Positions 43,104 through 51,730 of a DNA stretch of 64,000 nt are shown here, piece by piece (the stretch's first letter is position 1; the number at the start of each line of letters is the position of its first letter). The DNA is from an uncultured Bacteroidia bacterium (GTDB taxonomy: Bacteria; Bacteroidota; Bacteroidia; Bacteroidales; UBA932). The stretch lies in assembly GCA_902789395.1 (NCBI GenBank), contig CADANY010000012.1, forward strand, positions 1 to 64,000, read 5' to 3'. The position numbers and the translations under genes were made by a program. The notes beneath the pieces were generated by a model, which saw only the letters and a list, made by a program, of their open reading frames with translations, searched no databases and was not told the DNA's origin.

Positions 43104-44015
43104 TTACGGAGCGCGGAAGATGACTTCAAGCCCATCGGAGGCCGGCTTGAGCGGGGCTGGCCAGTTGTGCCCGACCGGCTCCTTGTGCAGGCTTCTGGCC
43201 ATATGGGTAATATAAACAGGCTGGCCCTCCGGAGGGGTGTAGCGGCCGTATGCACTCAGCATGTGGACGGTCCTCAGGACGGTCGCGACGCTTGAATGGG
43301 CAAAGATCCGGAAATCTTCGTCAAGGTCTATCCCCATCGTTGATTCCATGATGAGTCCTGTAATCGGATTGCCCGGCTTGACATGGGGATCGATGCCGGC
43401 GAGGCGTGCGGCGATGGCGGGAATTCCGCCGGTATCGGTTGCGTACATGATGCGGACTCCGCCTTTTTCTATCAGGTACATGAGAGTCTGCTCATGGATG
43501 TCACCCGTAGCATGGTTGGCGGGAAGGGCGGTAAGGGTGATATCCCCGACGGGGATCCGGTCTCCGACCCTAAGCGGGAAAATCTGGGGAACAGGCAGTC
43601 CGAGAGCCGTGGCTGCGGCATGCAACTCGCCGATGGCCCGCTGGATCCAAGTCTCGCCTACGTAGATCTTGCCGGGTTTGAGTTTGATCGCGGCGGAGGG
43701 GTTGTAATGGTCTCCATGGGAGTGGGTATAGAAAATCGCTTCGGGAGAGAATCCTTCCGGAAGCATATCCTCGGAGGCCGGGGTAAAATCGATAATAACG
43801 CGCTTGTCCAGCAGGATGCTGGAATGGCGCCGGTCTTCCGGGTGATCCGAGCGGCGTTTCCCGGCGGCACCGGTGCCGAGAAACTTAACGGCGAGGGAAG
43901 TGTCGGAGGCGGTTCGCTGCTGGGGGGAAGGAGAGGCGGCGAGGGCGGAAACCCCACCGACGCCCGTCGCAAGGGCGGCGCTGCCGCCGATTCTCAGGAA
44001 ATCTCGTCTATTCAT
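43104..44015 (-). CDS. Exported MBL-fold metallohydrolase
   Basis: A 303-residue protein with a twin-arginine signal (NRRDFLRIGGSAALATGV). The metallo-beta-lactamase motif THSHGDH is near residue 107, with later metal ligands in ANHATGDI and ATDTGG, and a C-terminal ITHMARSLH. It resembles the MBL-fold phosphodiesterase/lactonase group; the substrate is unknown. ATG 44015 gives the canonical Tat start; the frame extends to 44039. It diverges from mscL. Confidence 0.85.
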   Translation of the reverse strand: MNRRDFLRIGGSAALATGVGGVSALAASPSPQQRTASDTSLAVKFLGTGAAGKRRSDHPEDRRHSSILLDKRVIIDFTPASEDMLPEGFSPEAIFYTHSHGDHYNPSAAIKLKPGKIYVGETWIQRAIGELHAAATALGLPVPQIFPLRVGDRIPVGDITLTALPANHATGDIHEQTLMYLIEKGGVRIMYATDTGGIPAIAARLAGIDPHVKPGNPITGLIMESTMGIDLDEDFRIFAHSSVATVLRTVHMLSAYGRYTPPEGQPVYITHMARSLHKEPVGHNWPAPLKPASDGLEVIFRAP

Positions 44016-44077
44016 ATCGAAAAAGGTTTTCTCCTTCAAAATTAAGGATTCGTTTTTCCATTTGCAAGGTTTTTTCT

Positions 44078-44085
44078 TATCTTTG
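44078..44085 (+). promoter_or_regulatory. -7 box for mscL
   Basis: A perfect TATCTTTG 35 bases before ATG 44121; no clear -33 element. Confidence 0.6.
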
Positions 44086-44120
44086 TGAGTAAGTGTGCAA
44101 ACCCTATAAACATTTTACGT

Positions 44121-44561
44121 ATGGCAAGTTTAATGAAAGAGTTCAAGGACTTTGCAATGAAAGGCAATGTCATTGACATGGCTGTCGGTGTAGTCATCGG
44201 CGGTGCGTTCGGCAAAATCATCACCTCCCTGGTGAATGATCTCATCATGCCGCTGATCGGTGCCCTGATCGGGAATGTCGATTTCACGACTCTCTCCGCC
44301 ACTCTCCGTGCTCCGAAGCTCGACGAGGCTGGTGAAGTTGTCAAGCAGGCAGTTACCCTCAATTATGGCAACTTTATCCAGGTAACCGTTGACTTCCTTC
44401 TTGTCGCCCTTTCGATCTTCCTGGTAATCAAGGCTATCAACAAGGCCAAGGAAGCCGCGAAGAAGCCGGAAGCCCCCGCTGAGCCCGAAGCTCCGGCTCC
44501 GAAGCCGGACGATGTCGTCCTCCTCGAGGAAATCCGCGATCTCCTGAAGAACCAGAAGTAA
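44121..44561 (+). CDS. mscL: Large-conductance mechanosensitive channel
   Basis: A 146-residue inner-membrane channel that opens on hypo-osmotic shock. The N-terminal helix and first membrane segment (KEFKDFAMKGNVIDMAVGVV, then IGGAFGKIITSLV) are diagnostic. The second membrane segment is VDFLLVALSIFLVIKAIN, and the C-terminus is a Pro/Ala/Glu linker plus amphipathic helix (LLEEIRDLLKNQ). ATG 44121 is taken; ATG 44133 (MKEFKDF) is the alternative. Monocistronic with its own terminator. Confidence 0.96.
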   Translation: MASLMKEFKDFAMKGNVIDMAVGVVIGGAFGKIITSLVNDLIMPLIGALIGNVDFTTLSATLRAPKLDEAGEVVKQAVTLNYGNFIQVTVDFLLVALSIFLVIKAINKAKEAAKKPEAPAEPEAPAPKPDDVVLLEEIRDLLKNQK

Positions 44562-44581
44562 TTGAAGATTCTGCTCTTTAC

Positions 44582-44613
44582 GACGCCCGGGATTGTTTTT
44601 CCGGGCGTCTTTT
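44582..44613 (+). terminator. Terminator after mscL
   Basis: A 9-bp perfect stem (GACGCCCGG / CCGGGCGTC) with a ten-base loop, then TTTT. Confidence 0.85.
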
Positions 44614-44639
44614 CGTATCTTCGCACAAAGTATCCTTAT

Positions 44640-47303
44640 ATGAAGGCTTTGCTTACCGTCCTGGCTCTCGCTGTCTTTTCCGTTTCCCTGTCCGCCCAGC
44701 AGGTCGATTCCCTGCGGCTCAAAGATGCCCATACCGTGACGGAAAAGCAGATGAACAAAGGATTCGTATCCAGCGGTCTCGGCGCGCTCAGCGGCCAGTC
44801 TGCGGGTGTAACGATTACCTCCGGGGCTAACCGGGCCGCAATGCTGAGTGCCGTCCGGGTGCGGGGAACGACGTCCCTGACCGGCGGTAACGACCCGCTG
44901 GTCATCATCGACGGGGTAACGTCTGATCTGAGTACGCTGGGAACGCTCTATCCGGGTGATATCGAAAGCTTTACGATTTTAAAAGACGCATCTGAAACGG
45001 CCCAGTACGGATCCCGGGGCGCCTCCGGCGTCATCCAGGTCGTAACGAAGAAAGGCCAGGGAGGCCAGTTCCGTATCAGTTACGACGGGACTGCGGGTTT
45101 TGAATCGGTATGCAAGAATCTCGACATGCTTTCCGCGGCCGGTTTCCGGGAATGGAACCGGTCCATGGGATACCGGTTCATGGACCTTGGGTACGACAGC
45201 GACATGCCCGCCTCGATCCTCCGGACGGGGTCGGTACAGAACCACCACATTGCTTTCAGCGGCGGCACGGACGATGCCCACTACCGCGCGTCCATCGGCC
45301 TGCAAGACCATAATACCGTCGTCCGGACGAACGCCTACCGGAATTACTCGGCCAAGCTCGATATCGGGCAGAAGGCCTTCGGCGGCAGGGTAGAGGTCGA
45401 TCTCGGTATCTTCGGATCCCTCCAGTCCGCGGCAGAGTTGCATGATATGCAGCATCTTTTCTATTCTTCGGCCGCCTTCAACCCGACCTTCCCTACTGGT
45501 GCCAATGCGGACGGCTCCTATTCGCAGATCCCTTCCGCGAGCCAGATCAACCACCCTGTCTCTCTCCTGGAGAAGAGCTACAATACCGAGAACGCGCACT
45601 TCAACACCCATGTCCGGACGCTTCTCCGTCTGACGGACCGGCTGGCCCTGACGGCATTCGGCTCCTATTCGGTCAACTTTGTCGATCTGTCGCACTTTTT
45701 TCCGACCATCGTATGGTCCCACGGCGAGGCCTACAGGGAGTCCGTCAAGACCAAGGACATCCTCGGAAACGTCAGCCTGGACTACAAATGGACCCGGGAC
45801 CGTCATGACCTGTCCCTGACCGCCCTGGCGGAAGCCCAGCGCACGACGACGGACGGGTTCCATGTCACGTCGACGGATTTTTCCACCAATGTCTTCGGTC
45901 AGGCAGCCCTGCAAAGCGGGGCAACCCTGCCCTGGGAGGGCGCCGGATCTTCATGGACCGACCCCCGGATGGTATCCTTCCTCGGCGGGGCGACCTACGG
46001 CTTCGCCGGAAAATACAGTCTCTCGGTCAATGCCCGTGCGGACGCTTCTTCGAAGTTCGGAAGCCGCCACCGCTGGGGCTTCTTCCCTTCGGCCTCCGTC
46101 TCCTGGAACGCGATCAAGGAACCCTTTTTCCGGGACATCGCCTGGCTGGATAATCTGAAATTCAACGCCGGGTACGGCTATTCCGGTAATCAGGATGCTC
46201 TCGGTCCGTACAATTCCATGCAGCTGGTTATGCCCGACGGAATCGCTTACTATGAGGGGGCTCCGCTGACGGTGTACAATATCGTCCGGAATGCCAATCC
46301 GGATCTTCGCTGGGAGGTTCGGACAACGGCGAACGTAGGCATGGAAGCCGCTTTTGCGCGGAACCGGATTGTTTTCACTGCGGAATTCTACTCCTCACGG
46401 ACCCGTGACATGCTTTATCTCTATGACGTCAGCGTGCCGCCCTTCGCCTTCGACAAACTGATGGCGAACCTCGGAAAGATGTCGAACCGGGGTCTTGAAT
46501 TCGGCCTCGGCCTGACCCCTGTCGAGACCCGGGATGCGCAGCTGAACCTCAATTTCAACCTCTCCTTCCAGCAGAGCCGCCTTGTCTCGTTAAGCGGCTG
46601 GTACAATGATACTTATATCGAAGCGCCCTCGATGTCGCCCATCTCGACCCTGAACGGCGCCGGATTCCATGGTGGCTACAACGATGTGGTCTACCAGATC
46701 GTCGGAGAGCCGCTTGGTGTTTTCTATCTGCCGCACTGCACAGGGCTCGTCCCGAAGGGGGACGGAACGTATGGTTACGGGATCGCCGACCTGGACGGAG
46801 ACGGGGAGATCAATGTCTCTGACGGCCACGACCGTTATATCGCCGGCCAGGCGACTCCGAAGGCCATGCTCGGTTCGAATATCAGTTTCCGCTACCGGCA
46901 CTTCGATATCTCCTGCCAGGTCAACGGCGCCTTCGGCCACAAAATCTACAACGGCACGTCCCTGACATATATGAATATGGCCTCGCTTCCATTCTACAAT
47001 GTCCTCTCCGAGGCACCCCAGCGGAAGATCTCCGATCAGGAAGTGACGGATTACTGGCTGGAAAAGGGAGATTACCTGAACATCGACTACGTGACCGTCG
47101 GGTGGAATCTTCCCCTTTTCGCCTCTCTGGTCAGGAACATCCGGCTTTCGCTTTCGGTCAACAATCTGGCGACCCTGACCGCCTATTCGGGCCTTACGCC
47201 CATGATCAACAGTTTCGTGGTCAACGGGACCCTGGGACTGGACGATAAGATCAGTTTCCCCGTCTACCGTACGTACACCATGGCCGTCAGCATTCAATTC
47301 TAG
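44640..47303 (+). CDS. SusC-like TonB-dependent transporter (short form)
   Basis: An 887-residue outer-membrane protein with a signal peptide ending SLSAQ. Unlike the island SusC it goes almost directly from the signal peptide to the plug (GFVSSGLGALSGQSAGVTIT, TILKDASETAQYGSRGASGV) and has neither an STN nor a carboxypeptidase-regulatory-like domain. The barrel ends TMAVSIQF, the aromatic C-terminus used for barrel assembly. ATG 44640 is used, since upstream codons lie in the mscL terminator; TATCTTCG at 44616-44623 is the likely -7 box. Heads a unit with SusD and an alpha-L-rhamnosidase. Confidence 0.9.
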   Translation: MKALLTVLALAVFSVSLSAQQVDSLRLKDAHTVTEKQMNKGFVSSGLGALSGQSAGVTITSGANRAAMLSAVRVRGTTSLTGGNDPLVIIDGVTSDLSTLGTLYPGDIESFTILKDASETAQYGSRGASGVIQVVTKKGQGGQFRISYDGTAGFESVCKNLDMLSAAGFREWNRSMGYRFMDLGYDSDMPASILRTGSVQNHHIAFSGGTDDAHYRASIGLQDHNTVVRTNAYRNYSAKLDIGQKAFGGRVEVDLGIFGSLQSAAELHDMQHLFYSSAAFNPTFPTGANADGSYSQIPSASQINHPVSLLEKSYNTENAHFNTHVRTLLRLTDRLALTAFGSYSVNFVDLSHFFPTIVWSHGEAYRESVKTKDILGNVSLDYKWTRDRHDLSLTALAEAQRTTTDGFHVTSTDFSTNVFGQAALQSGATLPWEGAGSSWTDPRMVSFLGGATYGFAGKYSLSVNARADASSKFGSRHRWGFFPSASVSWNAIKEPFFRDIAWLDNLKFNAGYGYSGNQDALGPYNSMQLVMPDGIAYYEGAPLTVYNIVRNANPDLRWEVRTTANVGMEAAFARNRIVFTAEFYSSRTRDMLYLYDVSVPPFAFDKLMANLGKMSNRGLEFGLGLTPVETRDAQLNLNFNLSFQQSRLVSLSGWYNDTYIEAPSMSPISTLNGAGFHGGYNDVVYQIVGEPLGVFYLPHCTGLVPKGDGTYGYGIADLDGDGEINVSDGHDRYIAGQATPKAMLGSNISFRYRHFDISCQVNGAFGHKIYNGTSLTYMNMASLPFYNVLSEAPQRKISDQEVTDYWLEKGDYLNIDYVTVGWNLPLFASLVRNIRLSLSVNNLATLTAYSGLTPMINSFVVNGTLGLDDKISFPVYRTYTMAVSIQF

Positions 47304-47311
47304 GAGGAAAG

Positions 47312-48940
47312 ATGATGAGAAAAGCGATTTGTATCCCTGCCGCCCTGCTTCTGCTGGTTTCCTGCAATTCCTTCCTGGAAGAGCATCCGCGTGACCAGAA
47401 GACGGAAGGAGAAGTCGTGACCGATGCGAAAAACCTCTATCTCGCAACGCTCGGGAACCTCTACAGCCTCTTCGGCGGCGCTGAGGACAGCCAGGGAATC
47501 CAGGGCACGTACCGCGGCCTGTACGATTTCAATACCTTTACAACGGATGAGGCGCTGATTCCGACTCGCGGCGGCGACTGGTACGACGGTGGATTCTGGC
47601 AGCGGCTCTACCTGCATACCTGGGAGGCGGGAGACAGTTACCTGAATGCTACCTGGAACTATCTCTACAAGGTCATCGTCATGGCAAACCGCTCCCTGCA
47701 GACCGTAGCGGAGGCCGGAAAGTCGGGCATGATCGGATCCGAAGAGGAGGCATCCCTGACCGCCGAGATCCGCGCAGTGCGGGCTTATTTCTATTATTAT
47801 CTGCTCGATATGTTCGGCCGGGTTCCCATTGTCGATCGGCTCGATGCGAATATGAATTCCCTGACCCAGTCTTCCCGGAGCGAAGTTTTCAACTTCGTCC
47901 GGAACGAGTTGCTGGAAAGCCTTCCTTCCCTGTCTCCCCAGAAAAGCAACGTCCGCGGCGAGTATTACGGGCGGATGACCCGACCCGTCGCTCTTTTCCT
48001 CCTGGCGAAGCTCTCGCTCAATGCTTCCGTCTGGCTGGATGATGACTGGACCGACGGCAAGGGCGCGATGGCTCCCTTCAGCCTGACGGTCTTCGGGGAA
48101 ACCTTTACGGATCCGATGGATGCCGTCATCACCCTTTGCAAGGAACTCTCTTCCTATCAATATGTCCTGGAAGAGAATTATCAGACCAATTTCGATGTCT
48201 ATAACGAAGGGTCCCGGGAGAATATCCTGACGATTCCGATGGATAAGCAGACCCTCCGGACGCAGAACCAGAATATCTTCCGCTCCCGCCATTATGACCA
48301 TGCCGCCGCCGTCGGAGGCTGCGGCGAGAACGGCTCTTCGGCGACCCTCGAGGCGATCCGCTCCTATCCGGAGGGCGATCTCCGGCTCAATATCAATTAC
48401 TGGACCGGTGCAGCGACGGACCTCTCCGGTGCCCAGGTCTATCTGTCTACCGGGGAACCACTTGTCTATCAGCCCCTTTCCGTTGCCTTGGACCTGACCG
48501 GATCCCCTGATGAAAAAATCGCCGGGGCGCGTATGAAAAAATATGTCCCGGATCCCAACGCCGCCAAGGACGGAAAACTCATGGACAACGATATCGTTAT
48601 TTTCCGCTACGCCGATGTCCTTTTGATGGCCGCCGAGGCAAAGGTCCGGAAAGGCATGGACGGGAGGGCGGAGATCAATGCGGTCCGGACCCGGGCCGGA
48701 ATAGCCCCCCTCGAAAACGTTACGCTGGACGACATCCTCGCCGAGCGCCTCCGCGAATTTGCCTGGGAGGGGCTCCGGCGGCAGGACCTGATCCGTTTCG
48801 GGGCGTTTACCCGTCCGTACAGTTTCCGCCCCGCCCTGCCGGACGAGGAGAACGGGTTCACGACCGTATTCCCGATCCCGTCCAATGCGTTGACGCTTAA
48901 TCCGAATCTTACACAGAACTATGGATATGAAGATGAATAG
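47312..48940 (+). CDS. SusD-like lipoprotein
   Basis: A 542-residue lipoprotein (lipobox LLLLVSC, Cys about 18) with the SusD N-terminal LEEHPRDQKTEGEVVTDAKN and the C-terminal ILAERLREFAWEGLRRQDLI. AGGAGG lies just upstream of two adjacent ATGs (47312, 47315). It binds the oligosaccharide for the preceding SusC. Its 3' end overlaps the start of the rhamnosidase gene by 20 bases. Confidence 0.92.
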   Translation: MMRKAICIPAALLLLVSCNSFLEEHPRDQKTEGEVVTDAKNLYLATLGNLYSLFGGAEDSQGIQGTYRGLYDFNTFTTDEALIPTRGGDWYDGGFWQRLYLHTWEAGDSYLNATWNYLYKVIVMANRSLQTVAEAGKSGMIGSEEEASLTAEIRAVRAYFYYYLLDMFGRVPIVDRLDANMNSLTQSSRSEVFNFVRNELLESLPSLSPQKSNVRGEYYGRMTRPVALFLLAKLSLNASVWLDDDWTDGKGAMAPFSLTVFGETFTDPMDAVITLCKELSSYQYVLEENYQTNFDVYNEGSRENILTIPMDKQTLRTQNQNIFRSRHYDHAAAVGGCGENGSSATLEAIRSYPEGDLRLNINYWTGAATDLSGAQVYLSTGEPLVYQPLSVALDLTGSPDEKIAGARMKKYVPDPNAAKDGKLMDNDIVIFRYADVLLMAAEAKVRKGMDGRAEINAVRTRAGIAPLENVTLDDILAERLREFAWEGLRRQDLIRFGAFTRPYSFRPALPDEENGFTTVFPIPSNALTLNPNLTQNYGYEDE

Positions 48941-51596
48941 AATCATTGTTTTGCTGGCCGCTTTGCTGGTCGCCTTTTCCGCCCACGCCGCTGAAAAGCT
49001 CGAAGTCGGAAAAACAACGGTAGAATATGCTCCGTGCCCCGTGACGGTAGGAACGGAGCAGCCGGTTTTCGGCTGGCAGATCATTTCTTCGAAGTCCGGT
49101 ACGGAGCAGAAAGAATACCGTATCGTCGTCGCCAGTTCGAAAGAGAAGCTGGCCTCCGGGAAATATGATCTTTGGGATTCGAAAAAGATATCTTCGGACC
49201 GTTCCGTTGCCGTCCCCTATGGCGGGCGGGCGCTGGAAAGCCGGCAGGAATGCTGGTGGAAGGTACTGGTCAAAACCAACCATGGCAAGGCGGAAAGCGA
49301 ACCGGCTTTTTTCCGGGTGGGCCTTCTCGATTCCCGTGAATGGTCGGGCTATTGGATCGGGACCGCTTCGGAAAAGGATCATCTGACGGATCATGTCAAG
49401 ATCCCTTCCCGTTATCTGAGAAAATCCTTCCGGGTCGATGCGAAAATCATCCGGGCGACCCTCTATATCTGCGGACTCGGCAATTACGAGGCTTATCTGA
49501 ACGGCGAGCGGATCGGAGAAGGGGAAGTGCTGGCTCCGACCGTATCCGAATACGACAAAACCGTCTATTACAATACCTACGATGTAACCGATCTGATCAC
49601 GACGGGACGGAACGCTCTCGGTGTTGTGCTTGGCGGCGGGCGCTATACGTCCATGCGGATGGGCGCCCAGGACAACATCCCCGGCATCAAGCACTATGAT
49701 CTTCCGAAACTGATCGCCCAGCTGGAAGTGACATACAACGGCGGAGAAACCGACGTCATCGCGACCGACGGAAGCTGGAAATGCACGACCGACGGACCGA
49801 TCCGCTACAGCAGTGAATTCGATGGAGAACTGTACGACGCCCGGGCGGGACTTTCCGATTTCTCCGCTCCTTTCTTCAATGACCGTAAGTGGCGCGATGC
49901 GTCCGTCGTCTCCGCCCCCGTCGGAACGCTGACCCCGCAGCCGAATCCGAATATCCGGATCCAGGACCGTCTGACTCCCGTTTCCGTTACCCGGATCGGC
50001 GACCGGTACATCCTCGACATGGGCCAGAATATGGTCGGGTGGCTGCAGGTCAAGGCCCATGGCGCACCCGGAGATACCCTGACGCTCCGATTCGCCGAGT
50101 CCCTCCAGGAAGACGGCAGCCTCTATACCGAAAACCTCCGCGCTGCGGAAGTGACGGACCGCTATATCGTCAGGGATCGCCGGGATTTTGTATGGCATCC
50201 GACTTTTACCTATCACGGATTCCGGTACGTCGAGGTCTCCGGTCTCTCTTACAAGCCCCTGGAAACCGACTTCGAGGGGCAGGTCTTCTATGACGCGATG
50301 GAGACGAGCGGGTCTTTCGAGACCTCGGACGAGATAATCAATACCGTTTATGCCAATGCCTTCCGGGGTATCCGCGGCAATTATCGGGGCATGCCGACAG
50401 ACTGTCCCCAGCGGGATGAGCGGATGGGCTGGCTCGGCGACCGTACGACAGGTTGTTATGGCGAGAGCTATCTTTTTGACAACCATCTTCTTTATGCGAA
50501 ATGGAACCGGGATATCCGGGAGGCTCAGCGCCCGAACGGACAGATTCCCGATGTCTGCCCCGCCTATTGGTCCATGTACAGCGACAACATGACCTGGCCC
50601 GGTGCTTTCCTGACGACGGCGGACATGATCTGGCAGCGCTGGGGCGATACCCGTCCGATCCGGGAAGGGTATGACGCTATGAAAAACTGGATGGCTTATA
50701 TGAAATCGAAGTACAGTGATAACGGAGTCATCACCAAGGATACCTATGGGGACTGGTGCATGCCGCCGGAATCTCTCGAACTGATCCATTCCAAGGACCC
50801 GTCCCGGATTACGGAAGGCGCGTTGCTCTCGACTGCTTTCTATTTCCGGTTCTGTAAGATGATGGCCCGTTTCGCGGAGGTGTCCGGCAACAAGGACGAT
50901 ATAGCATATTTCGAAGAAGAAGCAGCCCTTACCCGGAAAGCATTCAATGACAAGTTCTTCTTCAAACGTCTCGGCTACTATTCGAACAATACCGTCACCG
51001 CCAATATCCTCCCGCTGTATTATGGAATCGTGCCTGAGGGGTATGAGGACAGGGTCTTCAATCACATTGTAGACAAGACGGAAAAGGATTTCGGCGGCCA
51101 TGTCAGCGTCGGCGTCGTCGGCATCCAGCAACTGATGCGGACCCTGACCGAGAACGGCCGCATCGACCTGGCTGTCCGGATGGCGACGGACGATACCTAT
51201 CCGAGCTGGGGCTATATGGCCAGACAGGGAGCGACGACGATCTGGGAGCTTTGGAACGGCAATACAGCTGCTCCTGCGATGAATTCCGGGAACCATGTTA
51301 TGATCCTCGGGGATCTTCTCATCTGGTACTATGAATACCTTGCGGGAATCCGTCCGGCTGAGCCCGGTTACAAACGGATCCGTCTGGAGCCTTCGGTCCC
51401 GGACAGTTTGGACTATGTCAAATGCTCCTATGAGAGTATCTACGGGCCGATCCGTTCCTTCTGGAAAAAGCAGGATGGAAAGCTGATCTGGAAGTTTACC
51501 ATCCCGGCCAATACAACGGCCGAGGTCCGGATCCCCGGCGAAAAAAAGGTCCGCGAATATGGATCCGGGACCTACTCTGTTACCGTCAAACTCTAA
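48921..51596 (+). CDS. Alpha-L-rhamnosidase, GH78
   Basis: An 891-residue exported enzyme with a signal peptide ending SAHA. N-terminal Fn3-like and carbohydrate-binding beta domains (to ~430; IRATLYICGLGNYEAYLNGE) precede the (alpha/alpha)6 catalytic domain with the GH78 signature GMPTDCPQRDERMGWLGD near residue 492 and the later general-acid region GATTIWELWNG near 773, then a C-terminal beta domain. It should release terminal L-rhamnose from plant or bacterial glycans in the periplasm or at the surface. Three in-frame ATGs (48921, 48927, 48933) are possible starts, all overlapping susD. Confidence 0.92.
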   Translation: MDMKMNRIIVLLAALLVAFSAHAAEKLEVGKTTVEYAPCPVTVGTEQPVFGWQIISSKSGTEQKEYRIVVASSKEKLASGKYDLWDSKKISSDRSVAVPYGGRALESRQECWWKVLVKTNHGKAESEPAFFRVGLLDSREWSGYWIGTASEKDHLTDHVKIPSRYLRKSFRVDAKIIRATLYICGLGNYEAYLNGERIGEGEVLAPTVSEYDKTVYYNTYDVTDLITTGRNALGVVLGGGRYTSMRMGAQDNIPGIKHYDLPKLIAQLEVTYNGGETDVIATDGSWKCTTDGPIRYSSEFDGELYDARAGLSDFSAPFFNDRKWRDASVVSAPVGTLTPQPNPNIRIQDRLTPVSVTRIGDRYILDMGQNMVGWLQVKAHGAPGDTLTLRFAESLQEDGSLYTENLRAAEVTDRYIVRDRRDFVWHPTFTYHGFRYVEVSGLSYKPLETDFEGQVFYDAMETSGSFETSDEIINTVYANAFRGIRGNYRGMPTDCPQRDERMGWLGDRTTGCYGESYLFDNHLLYAKWNRDIREAQRPNGQIPDVCPAYWSMYSDNMTWPGAFLTTADMIWQRWGDTRPIREGYDAMKNWMAYMKSKYSDNGVITKDTYGDWCMPPESLELIHSKDPSRITEGALLSTAFYFRFCKMMARFAEVSGNKDDIAYFEEEAALTRKAFNDKFFFKRLGYYSNNTVTANILPLYYGIVPEGYEDRVFNHIVDKTEKDFGGHVSVGVVGIQQLMRTLTENGRIDLAVRMATDDTYPSWGYMARQGATTIWELWNGNTAAPAMNSGNHVMILGDLLIWYYEYLAGIRPAEPGYKRIRLEPSVPDSLDYVKCSYESIYGPIRSFWKKQDGKLIWKFTIPANTTAEVRIPGEKKVREYGSGTYSVTVKL

Positions 51597-51603
51597 TAAT
51601 ACA

Positions 51604-51722
51604 TTTCCGAAGCAGGATTCCCCTCCTGAAACCTATGCCACCCTCGGCACTATAAGAGGGAGGGGCCCCTTGGGGAGGGGCCGCACAGCGGCGGTTTCAG
51701 GAGGGGAATCCTGCTTCGGAAA
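51604..51722. repeat. Nested palindromic element, copy 2 (between convergent genes)
   Basis: Perfect 30-bp inverted arms (51604-51633 and 51693-51722) enclose a 59-bp core that contains a GGCCCC/GGGGCC hairpin. The core matches copy 1 (read in reverse) over about 38 bp with few differences, while the arms are unrelated in sequence. It starts 7 bp after the rhamnosidase stop and ends 8 bp before the kinase stop, so it probably also terminates both transcripts. Confidence 0.92.
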
Positions 51723-51730
51723 ATGCCCGT

